Assembly: GCF_000281895.1 (NCBI RefSeq)
Contig: NZ_CM001558.1
Coordinates: 1,306,556 to 1,370,555 of the forward strand
Direction: 5' to 3'
Length of the DNA: 64,000 bases
From: Pseudomonas fluorescens Q2-87
GTDB lineage: Bacteria; Pseudomonadota; Gammaproteobacteria; Pseudomonadales; Pseudomonadaceae
In this document: positions 18,714 to 27,524 of the stretch, piece by piece
Layout of the letters: each line of letters begins with the position of its first letter
Position numbering within the stretch: the stretch's first letter is position 1
Translations under genes and position numbers: made by a program
The notes under the pieces: model-generated
The model's database searches: none
Seen by the model: only the letters and a program-made list of their open reading frames with translations
Told to the model about the DNA's origin: nothing

Positions 18714-19862
18714 TCAGTCCGCGCGTGGCGGGCTGTTCTGTTCGGTCAGGGTCTTGTCATCGCTGATCGCGATGTGCGTACCGTTGTCGAGCTTGATCTG
18801 GCCGGCAATCACGACTTGTTCGCCGCTCTGTACGCCTTTGGCCACCAGCACCTGGCCGTCACGGCGTTCACCGGTCTCGACGAAGCGGCGCTCGGCAATC
18901 AGCACCGGCTGGCCCTTGTCATCCTTCTCGACATTGCCGTCCGCGGCTTTCTTCTGCGTGACCACGTACATGGAATTGCCGTAGAGGGTGTACGTCACGG
19001 CGCTTTCCGGCACGACGATTCCGGCCGCAATGTCCGGCAGAATCACCTGCAGATCCGCGAACATGCCAGGCAGCAGCTTGCCGTCGGGGTTGGCCAGGGT
19101 GGCGCGCACCAGCACGTTGCGGGTGCTGTCCTCGACCTTGGGGTTGATTGCGCTGATGGCGCCGACGAAGTTCTGCCCGGGATAGGCCGAGACGCTGACG
19201 TTGACCGGCTGGGCAACCGCGAGCCGGGGCACCATCTGCTCGGGTACGTAGAAGTCCACATAGAGGCTGCTGAGGTCCTGCAGGGTGGCAATGACCGTGC
19301 CGCTGGCCAGGTAGTCGCCGACGTCCACCTGGCGAATGCCGATGGTGCCGCTGAATGGCGCAAGAATGTGTTTTTTGGCCAGCGAGGCCTTGAGTTGGTT
19401 GACCGTGGCCTGGTTCTTTTTCAACTGTGCCGAGAGTCGGTCGAATTCGCCCTTGGAGATCGCCTGGCTGCCCACCAGTTGCCGGCCGCGACCGAAATCC
19501 AGCTGGGAGAGGCCCAGGTCGGCCTCGGCGGTTTCCAGCAGGGCGCTTTCCACCTCGCTGTCGAGTTGCAGCAGCGGCTGGCCGGACTTGACCTTCTGCC
19601 CGGACTGGAACTGTACCTTCTGCACGGTCCCGGCAATTTCCAGGCTCAGGTCGACGCCTTGCAGGGCCTTGAGGCTGCCAACCGTGGGCAGGCGGGCCTG
19701 CCAGGGTTGCTCGGTGGCCTTGGCCACGGCAACGTTGACCGGCGGCTTGGGCACGGAAAACATCTGGATTTGCTGATAAACGGAAAAGGCCTTGTAGCCG
19801 GCCAATAACAGCACCACCAGCAGGACAACACCCAACATGATCAGCATGCGGCGTCGCAGCAT
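18714..19862 (-). CDS. mexV: RND efflux periplasmic adaptor, MexV type
   Basis: A 382-aa membrane fusion protein. One N-terminal anchor helix (about 7-25) is followed by a barrel-sandwich lipoyl-like half (QSGQKVKSGQPLLQLDSEVE, about 88), a helical hairpin (about 105-160), the second lipoyl half (LAPFSGTIGIRQVDVGDYL, about 168) and beta-barrel domains. It links the MexW-type pump to an outer-membrane channel. It is first of the two-gene operon, with CCAAGGAAG upstream of ATG 19862. Confidence 0.8.
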   Translation of the reverse strand: MLRRRMLIMLGVVLLVVLLLAGYKAFSVYQQIQMFSVPKPPVNVAVAKATEQPWQARLPTVGSLKALQGVDLSLEIAGTVQKVQFQSGQKVKSGQPLLQLDSEVESALLETAEADLGLSQLDFGRGRQLVGSQAISKGEFDRLSAQLKKNQATVNQLKASLAKKHILAPFSGTIGIRQVDVGDYLASGTVIATLQDLSSLYVDFYVPEQMVPRLAVAQPVNVSVSAYPGQNFVGAISAINPKVEDSTRNVLVRATLANPDGKLLPGMFADLQVILPDIAAGIVVPESAVTYTLYGNSMYVVTQKKAADGNVEKDDKGQPVLIAERRFVETGERRDGQVLVAKGVQSGEQVVIAGQIKLDNGTHIAISDDKTLTEQNSPPRAD

Positions 19863-19995
19863 GTTCCACTTCCTTGGAAATAAACTGAGAGAAAAGACAG
19901 GCAGGCGGGCACATTACTCTGACTACGCCAGCCATTCCAAATGATGTTTGCCGCTAATGTGTAAGAACTTTTCTTTAACGTTTCCCGTCCTCTCG

Positions 19996-21093
19996 TCAGG
20001 CCAAATGCAAATGGTTGTCCCAGAGCCCCGCCGGCAGATCCAGCGGTTTTGCCACCAGGTTCGATTGCCGGCAGTCATAGTAGCGGCAGCGTCCCTGGCC
20101 CGAGGTCACGACGAAGCCGTCGGCCACGGCGCCCACGCCGGCGCAGTCCGGCAGCGGCGCATCCAGGCGTACCGCGCCGCTGTCCAGGTCCCAGATGAAG
20201 AACCGGTTGCCCCGTGGGGCGGTCAGGGCGACCAGGCGCAGGTCGCTGTGCACGGCGACGCTGGCGGTGTAGTGCCCCATGGCCTGCAATTGCTCGTCAG
20301 CCACCGGAAATGCCTGAAATGGCTGGCCCGGCCGCTTGATCGCCACCAGCTCCGAGGGCTCGTGGGCAGGGCCCATGAACTGCTGGCCGGAAACGATGGT
20401 GCCGTCGCTGGCGATGCCCAGGTGACGAACGCTGTTCATCGACTGGCCGAGGGTTTCCTTGCTCAGCAGGGTGCCATCGCGGCGCATCAGCACCAGGCTC
20501 GGCTCCATGGCGTCGAGGTTCATTTCGACGCGGCTTTCGGCCTCGGTGCGGATGCCGCCATTGGCCACTACCAGCGTCTCGCCGTCGGGCATCCACGACA
20601 CCTGGTGAGGGCCGATCCCGTGGGTGGGGATCTCGCCACTGTGGACCAGCCGCTCGCCTTCGAATCGGTAGACGCCCAGCAAGCCGCGACCCGGATCCGT
20701 GGTGTCGTTCTCGGTGGCATACAGCCATTCGCCGCTGTTGTGGATTACCGCGTGGCCGTAGAAATGCCGGTTCGGCAACGAGGTGATGGTTTGCAGCAGT
20801 GTGCCGTCGCGCAGATCGATCAGGTAGCTCTCGGTGCCCGGGCGACGGGCGACGAACAGCGCGATCGGGTGCGCCGGATGATTGATGATGTCATGGCAGC
20901 GCTGGCCAACCTGGGTGGCGAACACCCGGCTACCGTCCAGTCGATAGCCCACGGCATAATGCTTGCCATCGTCATCGTCCCGTGCCGAAAGCAATAGCGG
21001 ACTCTTGTCCTTTTGCTTGAACAGCGTCCAGCCGCCAAGGGTAACGGCGCCGAGCAGCAAGCTGCCCAGTGCCAGGGCCTGACGTCGTAGCAT
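19996..21093 (-). CDS. DUF1513 periplasmic beta-propeller-like protein of the imelysin locus
   Basis: A 365-aa protein. The N-terminus MLRRQALALGSLLLGAVTLG is an export signal with a twin-arginine look. The rest is built of repeated beta-sheet blades (GHYTASVAVHSDLRLVALTA, GRCRYYDCRQ). DUF1513 proteins accompany imelysin-family genes in pseudomonads and are taken to take part in iron handling; the biochemical role is unknown. It starts 2 bases after the imelysin stop, so it is translationally coupled as third gene of a three-gene operon. Confidence 0.8.
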   Translation of the reverse strand: MLRRQALALGSLLLGAVTLGGWTLFKQKDKSPLLLSARDDDDGKHYAVGYRLDGSRVFATQVGQRCHDIINHPAHPIALFVARRPGTESYLIDLRDGTLLQTITSLPNRHFYGHAVIHNSGEWLYATENDTTDPGRGLLGVYRFEGERLVHSGEIPTHGIGPHQVSWMPDGETLVVANGGIRTEAESRVEMNLDAMEPSLVLMRRDGTLLSKETLGQSMNSVRHLGIASDGTIVSGQQFMGPAHEPSELVAIKRPGQPFQAFPVADEQLQAMGHYTASVAVHSDLRLVALTAPRGNRFFIWDLDSGAVRLDAPLPDCAGVGAVADGFVVTSGQGRCRYYDCRQSNLVAKPLDLPAGLWDNHLHLA

Positions 21094-21095
21094 GA

Positions 21096-22160
21096 TCAGT
21101 CACCGTCGTTGGCATTGAAGCCCAGTTGAATGCCCAGCGCCTTGGCCAGTTCGCCTTCGTGCAGGCGATGGACGACGTTGAGGCTGTCGTACAAATCGTT
21201 GAGTTGCTGGCGCCCGGCATCGTCGTTGAGCATCTCGGTCAGCGAACGCTGGCTGCTGGCGAATAACTTCAACGACGCATCGTAGGCGGCATCGATCTTG
21301 TCGGCCAGAGGCTTCTGCTCGCTGGACAACAAGCCGCGCAAGCCTTTGTTATCCACGCCTGCCCACACGGTCCTGGCCGCGCTCAGGCTGGCTTCCAGGC
21401 CTTGCAGTGATGATTGGCTGCGCCAGGCATCGGCCTGGAACGGTTGGGGCACGCCCTTGCTCTGGCGGCCCATCGGTGTGCCGAGTTTCTTCTTCAGCGT
21501 GTCCAGGGCGGTGACCTGGACACGCAGCAGATCGGCGATGGCTTCGTGGGAATCGGCGTAGCGCTGGTTAGGAAACTTGCTCATCTGGGCGAGCATGCCG
21601 TCGTTGGTATTCCAGCGCGACAGGATCTCTTCGGCCAGTTGCTTCTGGCGCTCACCGATGGCGGTCAGCAGCGGACAGTATTTGGCTTTCTGCGCGTTGT
21701 CGGCCATGTCGATCTTGGCATCGAACAGCAGGTATTCGTAGGCCGAAAGACCTTGGACCACGACGCTGGACTTGGCCAGGCCGGCGGCGTCGATCTGCGG
21801 CTCGCTGTTGACCAGTTGCTCGACCTGGCGGCCCACCAGGTTTTTCTTGTCCGGCCAGAACTGCACCTGCCAGGCGCGGTTGCCCTCGGCCAGCGGCCCG
21901 ATCAGCAATGGTTGCAGCTCAGCCCAGGCTTTTTGCGCCTTGAGAAAGTCGGCGCGGGCGGCCTCCAGGTTTTCCTTGCCTTGGCAGAACGCCAGGGCGC
22001 TGCTCGCCAGTTGCCGGTCGGCGTCGACCCAGCGGCTGTAGGTCGGCAGGATCACTTGCTTGGCGATGGCCGCCGAGGTGACCGCTTGCGGATCCTGGGG
22101 CGAGCAGGCGCCGAGGGCGATGGCGGCGAGGCTGGTGAACAACAGCTTGGGACGGAACAT
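21096..22160 (-). CDS. Imelysin-family (M75-like) lipoprotein
   Basis: A 354-aa protein. A signal peptide ends in the lipobox LGAC (Cys19). The imelysin four-helix-bundle pattern follows, including the NKGLRG-like and HEGELAK segments at the C-terminus. Members include ICMP peptidase of P. aeruginosa and EfeO-type iron-binding proteins. The GxHxxE-type motif of peptidase members is not obvious here, so an iron-binding role is more likely than proteolysis. ATG 22160 gives the lipoprotein signal; farther upstream codons give a non-signal, Arg-rich extension. Confidence 0.82.
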   Translation of the reverse strand: MFRPKLLFTSLAAIALGACSPQDPQAVTSAAIAKQVILPTYSRWVDADRQLASSALAFCQGKENLEAARADFLKAQKAWAELQPLLIGPLAEGNRAWQVQFWPDKKNLVGRQVEQLVNSEPQIDAAGLAKSSVVVQGLSAYEYLLFDAKIDMADNAQKAKYCPLLTAIGERQKQLAEEILSRWNTNDGMLAQMSKFPNQRYADSHEAIADLLRVQVTALDTLKKKLGTPMGRQSKGVPQPFQADAWRSQSSLQGLEASLSAARTVWAGVDNKGLRGLLSSEQKPLADKIDAAYDASLKLFASSQRSLTEMLNDDAGRQQLNDLYDSLNVVHRLHEGELAKALGIQLGFNANDGD

Positions 22161-22189
22161 GTCGGGCTCCCGTGTTTCGGAAAGTGCGT

Positions 22190-23617
22190 TTAAAGGGAAT
22201 TCAAAAAAGCCAGCAACGCGGTGCGCTGCTCGGCATCGAACGCTAATACTTGTCGTTGCGCCGCCTGCGCCTCGCCACCATGCCACAGCACGGCTTCGAG
22301 CAGATTGCGGGCGCGTCCGTCGTGCAGGAACTGGGTGTGGCCATTGACGGTTTCGGTCAGGCCGATGCCCCACAAGGGCGGTGTTCGCCAGTCACGGCCG
22401 CCGGCCTTGAATTCGCTGCGGTTGTCGGCCAGGCCTTCGCCCATGTCGTGCAACAGCAGGTCGGTGTAGGGGCGTATGACCTGGTTCGCCAGCTCCGGCT
22501 CGGCAGCGTTGGCGGACGTGGTGTATTTCGGCGTGTGGCAGGACTGGCAACCGGCCTGGAAAAACAGATTCTTGCCCGCCAGCACTTGGGGCGAACCCAC
22601 CTCACGACGGGCCGGCACGGCGAGGTTGCGGCTGTAGAACAGCACCAGTCGCAGGATGTTGTCGCTGACTTCCGGCTCGCCGTCCGGGCCGTTGCCGCTG
22701 GGGGCGCGCTTGCAGTCGAGCTGGGTCTGGGTGCAGTCGTCGAAGGGCCGCAGGCTCGTCGTCAGGCCCATGTCACCGGAGAATGCATGGACGTTCTGCT
22801 GGTTGAGGTTCGGCTGTCCGGCCTTCCAGCCGAAACGCCCCAGCACGGTTTTTTGCAGGACATCGTCCCAGACCTGGTTGGGACGACCGGCTATGCCTTT
22901 GTTCTCCCGCGCCTGGGCCTCGGCGTTCGCCAGGATGGCTTCGTCGGGAATGGCCTCCAGCAATCCCAGGCCGATCATCGGCGGTGCGACGCGGGCGGAA
23001 AACCGCGTGTCGGGGTGCATCGGGCCATAGGCCAGCTGGCTGATCTGCAGGTTTGGCTTGCGCAGTTCCACAACGGTGCCGTCGGTGAAACTGACCGGGA
23101 CGGGGCTGTAATCGACCCGTACCTTGCCTTCCGGAGCGACGCCGGGTACGGACATGTCTTGCAACTGCCCGCCATAGACCGGTTCTGGCACCACGCCCAA
23201 TTGTTCGATGACCTTGGCGTAAGGCGCTGCGTCAGGAATCGACAGGCGCACCAGCATCGATACTGCCGTGGCCGCGTCTGGCGCGGGAGGATGGCCGCGG
23301 CCGTCCTTGATGTGGCAGTTCTGGCAGGCGTTGGTATTGAACAACGGGCCGAGACCATCGCGGGCGGTGGTGGTCGAAGGGGCGATCACCCAGGGGCTGC
23401 GGAAAAAGCTGTTGCCGACGCTGAAATCCACCCGCCGCGAAGGCGGCAGGTTGGCCGAAGGCAGGGAAAAGGCATTCTGATCCGTCTTGCGTACCGTCGC
23501 GGCGCCACCGGACCGGGCTTCCCCGGGCTCGGCCTGGGTAAAGCGCGGGGCATCATCGCAGGCACTCAGGCCCAAGGCCATGAACAGTGCACATAGACGA
23601 AGAGGCAACGACGGCAT
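22190..23617 (-). CDS. Dihaem cytochrome c-type oxidoreductase lipoprotein (DUF1111, 'thiol oxidoreductase')
   Basis: A 475-aa protein. The signal ends in the lipobox LSAC (Cys20). Two haem c sites read CQNCH (about residue 98) and CQSCH (about 357), with DGRGHPPAP and LHDGRARNLLEAVLWHGGEA as the DUF1111 landmarks. Such proteins sit beside imelysins in proteobacterial iron loci; oxidation or reduction of iron is inferred, not shown. It is the first gene of the operon and lies 29 bases before the imelysin. A Fur-box-like sequence lies about 60 bases upstream. Confidence 0.82.
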   Translation of the reverse strand: MPSLPLRLCALFMALGLSACDDAPRFTQAEPGEARSGGAATVRKTDQNAFSLPSANLPPSRRVDFSVGNSFFRSPWVIAPSTTTARDGLGPLFNTNACQNCHIKDGRGHPPAPDAATAVSMLVRLSIPDAAPYAKVIEQLGVVPEPVYGGQLQDMSVPGVAPEGKVRVDYSPVPVSFTDGTVVELRKPNLQISQLAYGPMHPDTRFSARVAPPMIGLGLLEAIPDEAILANAEAQARENKGIAGRPNQVWDDVLQKTVLGRFGWKAGQPNLNQQNVHAFSGDMGLTTSLRPFDDCTQTQLDCKRAPSGNGPDGEPEVSDNILRLVLFYSRNLAVPARREVGSPQVLAGKNLFFQAGCQSCHTPKYTTSANAAEPELANQVIRPYTDLLLHDMGEGLADNRSEFKAGGRDWRTPPLWGIGLTETVNGHTQFLHDGRARNLLEAVLWHGGEAQAAQRQVLAFDAEQRTALLAFLNSL

Positions 23618-23675
23618 CGGGCATCCTGGAAGAGGAGTGAAACGGGGCGCAAAGTCTAACAGGGCGGCGCAGTTT

Positions 23676-23692
23676 GAATAAGAGGAATTATC
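23676..23692 (-). promoter_or_regulatory. Possible Fur box upstream of the imelysin operon
   Basis: On the minus strand GATAATTCCTCTTATTC is an imperfect inverted GATAAT/TTATTC repeat resembling the Fur consensus. It lies 59-75 bases upstream of the dihaem protein ATG, where an iron-responsive promoter would be expected. Confidence 0.4.
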
Positions 23693-23756
23693 GTTTGGTT
23701 TGAGGGGCTCTTGCTATTGGGTTGGCAACACTGCTCGCTTAGGCTTGCTCGATTCC

Positions 23757-23854
23757 CTGTGGCGCGGGAGCTTGCTCCCGCTCGGTTGCGCAGCAGCCGC
23801 GAAAATCCTGGGGCCGCTTCGCAGCCCAGCGGGAGCAAGCTCCCTCGCCACAGG
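23757..23854. repeat. REP pair (GCGAGGGAGC type)
   Basis: Two inverted copies, at about 23760-23800 and 23810-23854, between the imelysin operon and cpxS. The left copy carries GCGCGGGAGC, a one-base variant of the family. Confidence 0.85.
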
Positions 23855-23899
23855 GGGCAGTGTTGCCTTGGGCTAAACAGTTAACTGTTCATTTGCGGG

Positions 23900-25240
23900 C
23901 TACGGTTGGACAACAGCCCCCGGCACCAACGGCAGCTCCAGCGTCGCGATGAACCCACCTCCCGGATGGTTGCCCAACACCAGCGCACCGCCATGGCGCT
24001 CGGCGGCGCGACGAGCGATTGCCAGGCCCAGGCCATGACCGGCAGCGGTCTGGCCGGGCGCGCGGTAGAAGGGTTCGCCCAACTGCCCCAGGTGTTCGGC
24101 TTCCACCCCCGGCCCGTGGTCGCGCACGCTGATCAGGATCCGTTCGCCCTGGCGCACCGCGTGCATTTCGATCGAACGCCCGGCGGGATTGAAGCGCTGG
24201 GCGTTGCGCAACAGGTTGTCCACCGCCCGTTCGATCATCGTCGGCCAACCCTTGAGGGTCAGGTTTGGCTCCGCGTCCAACTGCACGTTTTGGTCGGGTG
24301 AGGCCAGTTGCGCATCTTTCTGCAGGGTGACCAGCAAGCTGTTAAGTTCCACCTCTTCCGCGCTGGCGTTATCGGCATCGACCCGGGCCAGGACGAGAAT
24401 TTCGCTGATCAGCGCTTCCAGGCGATCACATTCGCGGGTCAGGCGCGGCCAGAGCTTTTCGCGTTCCTCGGGGCCGGCCCGTTCAGCCAGTGCCAGGGCG
24501 ATGCGCAGCCGGGCCAGGGGTGAGCGCAATTCGTGGGACACGTCGCGCAATAGCTGACGTTGGCTGGCGATCAGGCTTTGCAGGCGTGCGCCCATGCGGT
24601 TGAAGTCGGTGGCCAGTACGCCGAACTCATCCCGACGGTTGGCCAGCTTGGCGAGGCTGTTCTGTTGGTAAGTGGCCTGGCCCAGGTCATGCACCGCACC
24701 GCGCAGGCGGCTCAGCGGACGGGTGATGGACAGGGTCACCAGCAGGCTGAACAAGGTCAGCACCACCAGCGCGATGCCCAAGGCACTGAGGGGCCAGAGC
24801 AGGCTTTCGCGGTGCCAGGCGTCCAGTTCCGGATGGGGAATGCGGTAGATGAACAGGTAAGTGTCGCCGGTCTTGGCGCTGGTGAATTCATCGGTCAGGC
24901 GTCGCCAGGGCAGGCGTCGGTCGTCGTTGTTCTGCCGCGCCTCGAAAGCGGCGGCACGACGGGGAAAAGTGCCGCGCACCACCGGGTCGCCGCTTTCGTT
25001 GAGCACCTGGACGTCGATGTGATACTGGCGCTTGCGCTGCTGCAGGATCTCCTGCGCGGCGTCTTCGCCCTGGCTTTCGTAGGTTTGCGTCCACTCTTCG
25101 GGCAGAGTGTTGAGGCCCGGGTGGCGACTGAGGATCCAGGCGTCCTGGTTCAGCATGTGGCCCATGAGAATCGAAAGCCCCGCGACCAGGGCGATGGCCA
25201 GCCAGAAACTGGCCAGGATGCGCCAGAACAATGAACGCAC
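23900..25240 (-). CDS. cpxS: Cpx-type sensor histidine kinase
   Basis: A 446-aa kinase. A first helix (about 5-30) is followed by a periplasmic loop (about 31-150), a second helix (about 152-175), HAMP, HisKA with LLRDVSHELRSPLARLR (about 230), and HATPase (NLLRNAQRF, DHGPGVE, GHGLGLAIA). The N-terminal VRSLFWRILASFW is of the CpxA type. The start is GTG 25240, with GAGGA at a suitable spacing. The cpxR, cpxP-like and kinase order is what I recall at PA3204-PA3206 of P. aeruginosa. It detects envelope or periplasmic protein stress. Confidence 0.82.
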   Translation of the reverse strand: MRSLFWRILASFWLAIALVAGLSILMGHMLNQDAWILSRHPGLNTLPEEWTQTYESQGEDAAQEILQQRKRQYHIDVQVLNESGDPVVRGTFPRRAAAFEARQNNDDRRLPWRRLTDEFTSAKTGDTYLFIYRIPHPELDAWHRESLLWPLSALGIALVVLTLFSLLVTLSITRPLSRLRGAVHDLGQATYQQNSLAKLANRRDEFGVLATDFNRMGARLQSLIASQRQLLRDVSHELRSPLARLRIALALAERAGPEEREKLWPRLTRECDRLEALISEILVLARVDADNASAEEVELNSLLVTLQKDAQLASPDQNVQLDAEPNLTLKGWPTMIERAVDNLLRNAQRFNPAGRSIEMHAVRQGERILISVRDHGPGVEAEHLGQLGEPFYRAPGQTAAGHGLGLAIARRAAERHGGALVLGNHPGGGFIATLELPLVPGAVVQP

Positions 25241-25263
25241 GTTGAGTCCTCGAAAACAAAGAA

Positions 25264-25290
25264 AGCCCAACGGCGATTCGCCGTTGGGCT
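25264..25290 (-). terminator. Hairpin between the cpxP-like gene and cpxS
   Basis: The stem AGCCCAACGGCG / CGCCGTTGGGCT with a short loop is followed on the minus strand by TTTCTTTG. It lies 17 bases past the cpxP-like stop and 24 bases before the cpxS GTG. It probably reduces kinase transcription relative to the periplasmic inhibitor. Confidence 0.65.
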
Positions 25291-25306
25291 GGGTACCTTC
25301 AGCGCA

Positions 25307-25744
25307 TTATTGCGCTTTTTGCGGCTGCTGCGCTTTCCAGGCCTTGAATTCGGCCCATTCGGCGCGACGCTCGGCCTGCTTCTTCTGGATCGCGTCGAAC
25401 TCTTTCTGCTGTTCAGGCTTGAGCAGCCCGCGGATCTGGGCATCGACTTTCTGATGCCGGGCTTCCATTTCGTCTTTCATGGCTTTCTGGTCGGCTGGCG
25501 ACAGTTTGGCCAGGTACTTCTCTACCAGTTCGCGGCGCTCGTGACGCTGTTCGCCCATGATCTTGCGGATCTGTTGGCGTTGTTCGCGGCTCAGGTCCAG
25601 TTCGCTGAAGGGGCCTTTGTCGTGCATCATCCCGCCGTGACGTGGGCCGTCCATCGGACCCATCGGGCCGGGACCTTCAGGCATGGCCATGGCGACGGTA
25701 GGCAGGGCGGTAGCGAACATCAGAGCGATAAGGGTCTTGCGCAT
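25307..25744 (-). CDS. CpxP/Spy-family periplasmic protein
   Basis: A 145-aa protein with signal peptide MRKTLIALMFATALPTVAMA, then a Gly/Pro/Met-rich segment and a helical body with the family LTxxQ pattern as LSREQRQQIRKIM and LLKPEQQKEFDAI. CpxP/Spy proteins are periplasmic chaperones that also restrain CpxA-type kinases. Its place between cpxR and cpxS, together with a CpxR-box-like repeat about 90 bases upstream, supports a feedback role. RBS GGAGAAAC precedes ATG 25744. Confidence 0.8.
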   Translation of the reverse strand: MRKTLIALMFATALPTVAMAMPEGPGPMGPMDGPRHGGMMHDKGPFSELDLSREQRQQIRKIMGEQRHERRELVEKYLAKLSPADQKAMKDEMEARHQKVDAQIRGLLKPEQQKEFDAIQKKQAERRAEWAEFKAWKAQQPQKAQ

Positions 25745-25826
25745 GGTGTTTCTCCTTGTCTCGTTCCCGGTCAGTTCCGGATGTGTGCAGGTTACGGAGA
25801 TCAAGGTCAGCGGCGGTCAGGGGGGC

Positions 25827-25842
25827 GTAAAGCTTGGGTAAA
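25827..25842 (+). promoter_or_regulatory. CpxR-box-like direct repeat upstream of the cpxP-like gene
   Basis: GTAAA-N6-GTAAA, written on the plus strand, lies 83-98 bases upstream of the cpxP-like start. The E. coli CpxR box is GTAAA-N5-GTAAA with some tolerance in spacing. Confidence 0.55.
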
Positions 25843-25911
25843 GACGGTTTGGTGCGGGGCTTACAAAACCAATAAGCCTGCACAACGATTGTGCTGAATA
25901 TAAGGTAACCG

Positions 25912-26008
25912 GGTGGCGAGGGAGCTTGCTCCCGCTGGGCTGCGAAGCGGCCCCAAGATTTTGCGGTCGCTGCGCAACCCAGCGGGAGCAAGCTCCCTCG
26001 CCACAGGG
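25912..26008. repeat. REP pair (GCGAGGGAGC type) between cpxR and the cpxP-like gene
   Basis: Inverted copies lie at about 25913-25952 and 25967-26008. The repeat separates cpxR from the next gene in the cluster, so readthrough from cpxR crosses it. Confidence 0.87.
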
Positions 26009-26020
26009 GATCGGTGGGGC

Positions 26021-26698
26021 CTAGAGACTGTAGTAATAGCCACGACTGCGCAGCGCCACGATGCGCGGCCGGCCGTCGGGGTGGGGGCCGATTTTCTTGC
26101 GCAGGTTGCTCACGTGCATGTCGAGGCTGCGGTCATAGAGGGTGAGCTTGCGCCCGAGGGCGATCTGCGCCAGTTCCTGCTTGTCCAGCGGTTCGCCCGG
26201 CTGCTTGAGCAACGCTTCGAGCAGGCGGCTTTCGGAAACGGTGAGGGTCTGTTCCTGCTCGTCGATGCTGACCACGCCACGTACCGGGCTGAAGGTCAGG
26301 TCCCCCAGTTCGATCTGGCTGGACACTGCCGCCGGATGGCTGCGCCGCAGCACGGCGCGCAAGCGGGCAGTCAGTTCGCGAGGGTCGCAGGGCTTAGCCA
26401 GGTAATCATCGGCCCCCAGTTCCAGGCCAAGGATCCGGTCCAGGGGTTCGCCCCGCGCCGAGAGCATCAGTACCGGCAGTTCCGGGTGGTCGTTGCGCAA
26501 CTGCTTGAGCAGTTCCAGGCCACTGCCGTCCGGCAGCATCACGTCCAGTACTACCGCTGCCGGAGCGGTTTCGGCCAGGGCCTTGCGGGCACTTTGGCCG
26601 TCGTGGCAGGCCCGGACCTGAAACCCTTCCTGGCTCAACCAACTCACGAGGAGCTCACACAGCTCCTGGTCATCATCAATCAGTAACAGCTCGCTCAT
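26021..26698 (-). CDS. cpxR: Response regulator CpxR (OmpR family)
   Basis: A 225-aa regulator. Receiver domain: LLLIDDDQELCELL, phospho-acceptor in VVLDVMLPDGSG (about 51), and GADDYLAKPCDPREL with Lys about 101. The linker segment AVLRRSHP is shared with E. coli CpxR, and the winged helix ends RPRIVALRSRGYYYSL. It is predicted to control periplasmic folding genes, including the CpxP/Spy gene downstream. It lies 7 bases downstream of the coiled-coil membrane protein gene on the same strand, which may place both in one transcript. Confidence 0.87.
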   Translation of the reverse strand: MSELLLIDDDQELCELLVSWLSQEGFQVRACHDGQSARKALAETAPAAVVLDVMLPDGSGLELLKQLRNDHPELPVLMLSARGEPLDRILGLELGADDYLAKPCDPRELTARLRAVLRRSHPAAVSSQIELGDLTFSPVRGVVSIDEQEQTLTVSESRLLEALLKQPGEPLDKQELAQIALGRKLTLYDRSLDMHVSNLRKKIGPHPDGRPRIVALRSRGYYYSL

Positions 26699-26705
26699 GA
26701 CTCAC

Positions 26706-27116
26706 TCAATTTAGCCATTGCCGACGTTGTCTACGTCCACCGCTGGCAAAGATACCGCAGAGCAGGGCCAATAGCGCTACCCCGGCGCCAATGACGAACC
26801 ATTGTTGTTGATCGGTCAACAGGCGCGGCAATGGGCTCGCCAAGGCTTCCTTGAGTTGCAGCTTCAGACGCTGGTTTTCCTGGCGCAACCGGGCCAGCAA
26901 CGCACTTTCGCGTTCGCTGTCGGCGCTTTGCAGTTGTTTACTCAGTTCTTCGCGCTGGCGTTCGCTGTCTTTCAAGCGTTGCTGCAGTTCGGCGATCTGG
27001 CCGCCGGCACTCAGGGACAAGGGGGTCGAATGGTTGCCCTCGGTGCTGTCCTCGCCATGGGCGGGGGCTCCGATCGCCAACGTGACCAATAACAGGCACA
27101 ACGGACCTTTGCGCAT
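26706..27116 (-). CDS. Coiled-coil, C-terminally anchored envelope protein of unknown function
   Basis: A 136-aa protein. The signal peptide (MRKGPLCLLLVTLAIGAPAHG) precedes a highly charged coiled coil (about residues 38-92, rich in E, Q, R and L heptads), a transmembrane helix (FVIGAGVALLALLCGIFASG, about 106-125) and a basic cytoplasmic end RRQRRQWLN. This resembles the TIGR04211 (YgiM) layout without the SH3 domain. I do not recognise a specific function. CAGGAG precedes ATG 27116. Its position ahead of cpxR suggests a Cpx-linked envelope role. Confidence 0.7.
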   Translation of the reverse strand: MRKGPLCLLLVTLAIGAPAHGEDSTEGNHSTPLSLSAGGQIAELQQRLKDSERQREELSKQLQSADSERESALLARLRQENQRLKLQLKEALASPLPRLLTDQQQWFVIGAGVALLALLCGIFASGGRRQRRQWLN

Positions 27117-27223
27117 TGCAACTCCTGAATTCCAATCGAGATTAGACAGGTTGTCGGCAGGCAAATGGGAAAGATGAACAACTGGGCGCAATGAGCCGCG
27201 AAGGCTCATCGCGCCAGGGGGAT

Positions 27224-27523
27224 TTACGGCATGACTTGCTTGAAGGGCTTGACCACGACATTGGCATAGACGCCTGCGGCCACGAACGGATCGGCCTCGG
27301 CCCAGGCTTGCGCGGCAGCCAGGGAGTCGAATTCGACTACCATCAGGCTGCCACTGAAACCCGCGGCGCCCGGGTCATTGCTGTCGATCGCCGGGTGCGG
27401 GCCCGCCAGCACGACGCGGCCTTCGGCCTGAAGTTTTTGCAGGCGCTCCAGATGAGCGGGACGAGCGGCCTGGCGTTTTTCCAGGGAGTCGGCGACGTCG
27501 GTGGCAATGATTGCGTAGAGCAT
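27224..27523 (-). CDS. yciI: YciI-family protein
   Basis: A 99-aa ferredoxin-like-fold protein with the family pattern [17 protein letters not shown] at the front, a conserved His in RPAHLERL, and [17 protein letters not shown] near the end. The fold suggests a small enzyme with a His-Asp pair, but the reaction is unknown. It follows yciB with a 1-base gap, the conserved yciB-yciI pairing. Confidence 0.88.
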   Translation of the reverse strand: MLYAIIATDVADSLEKRQAARPAHLERLQKLQAEGRVVLAGPHPAIDSNDPGAAGFSGSLMVVEFDSLAAAQAWAEADPFVAAGVYANVVVKPFKQVMP

Positions 27524-27524
27524 G

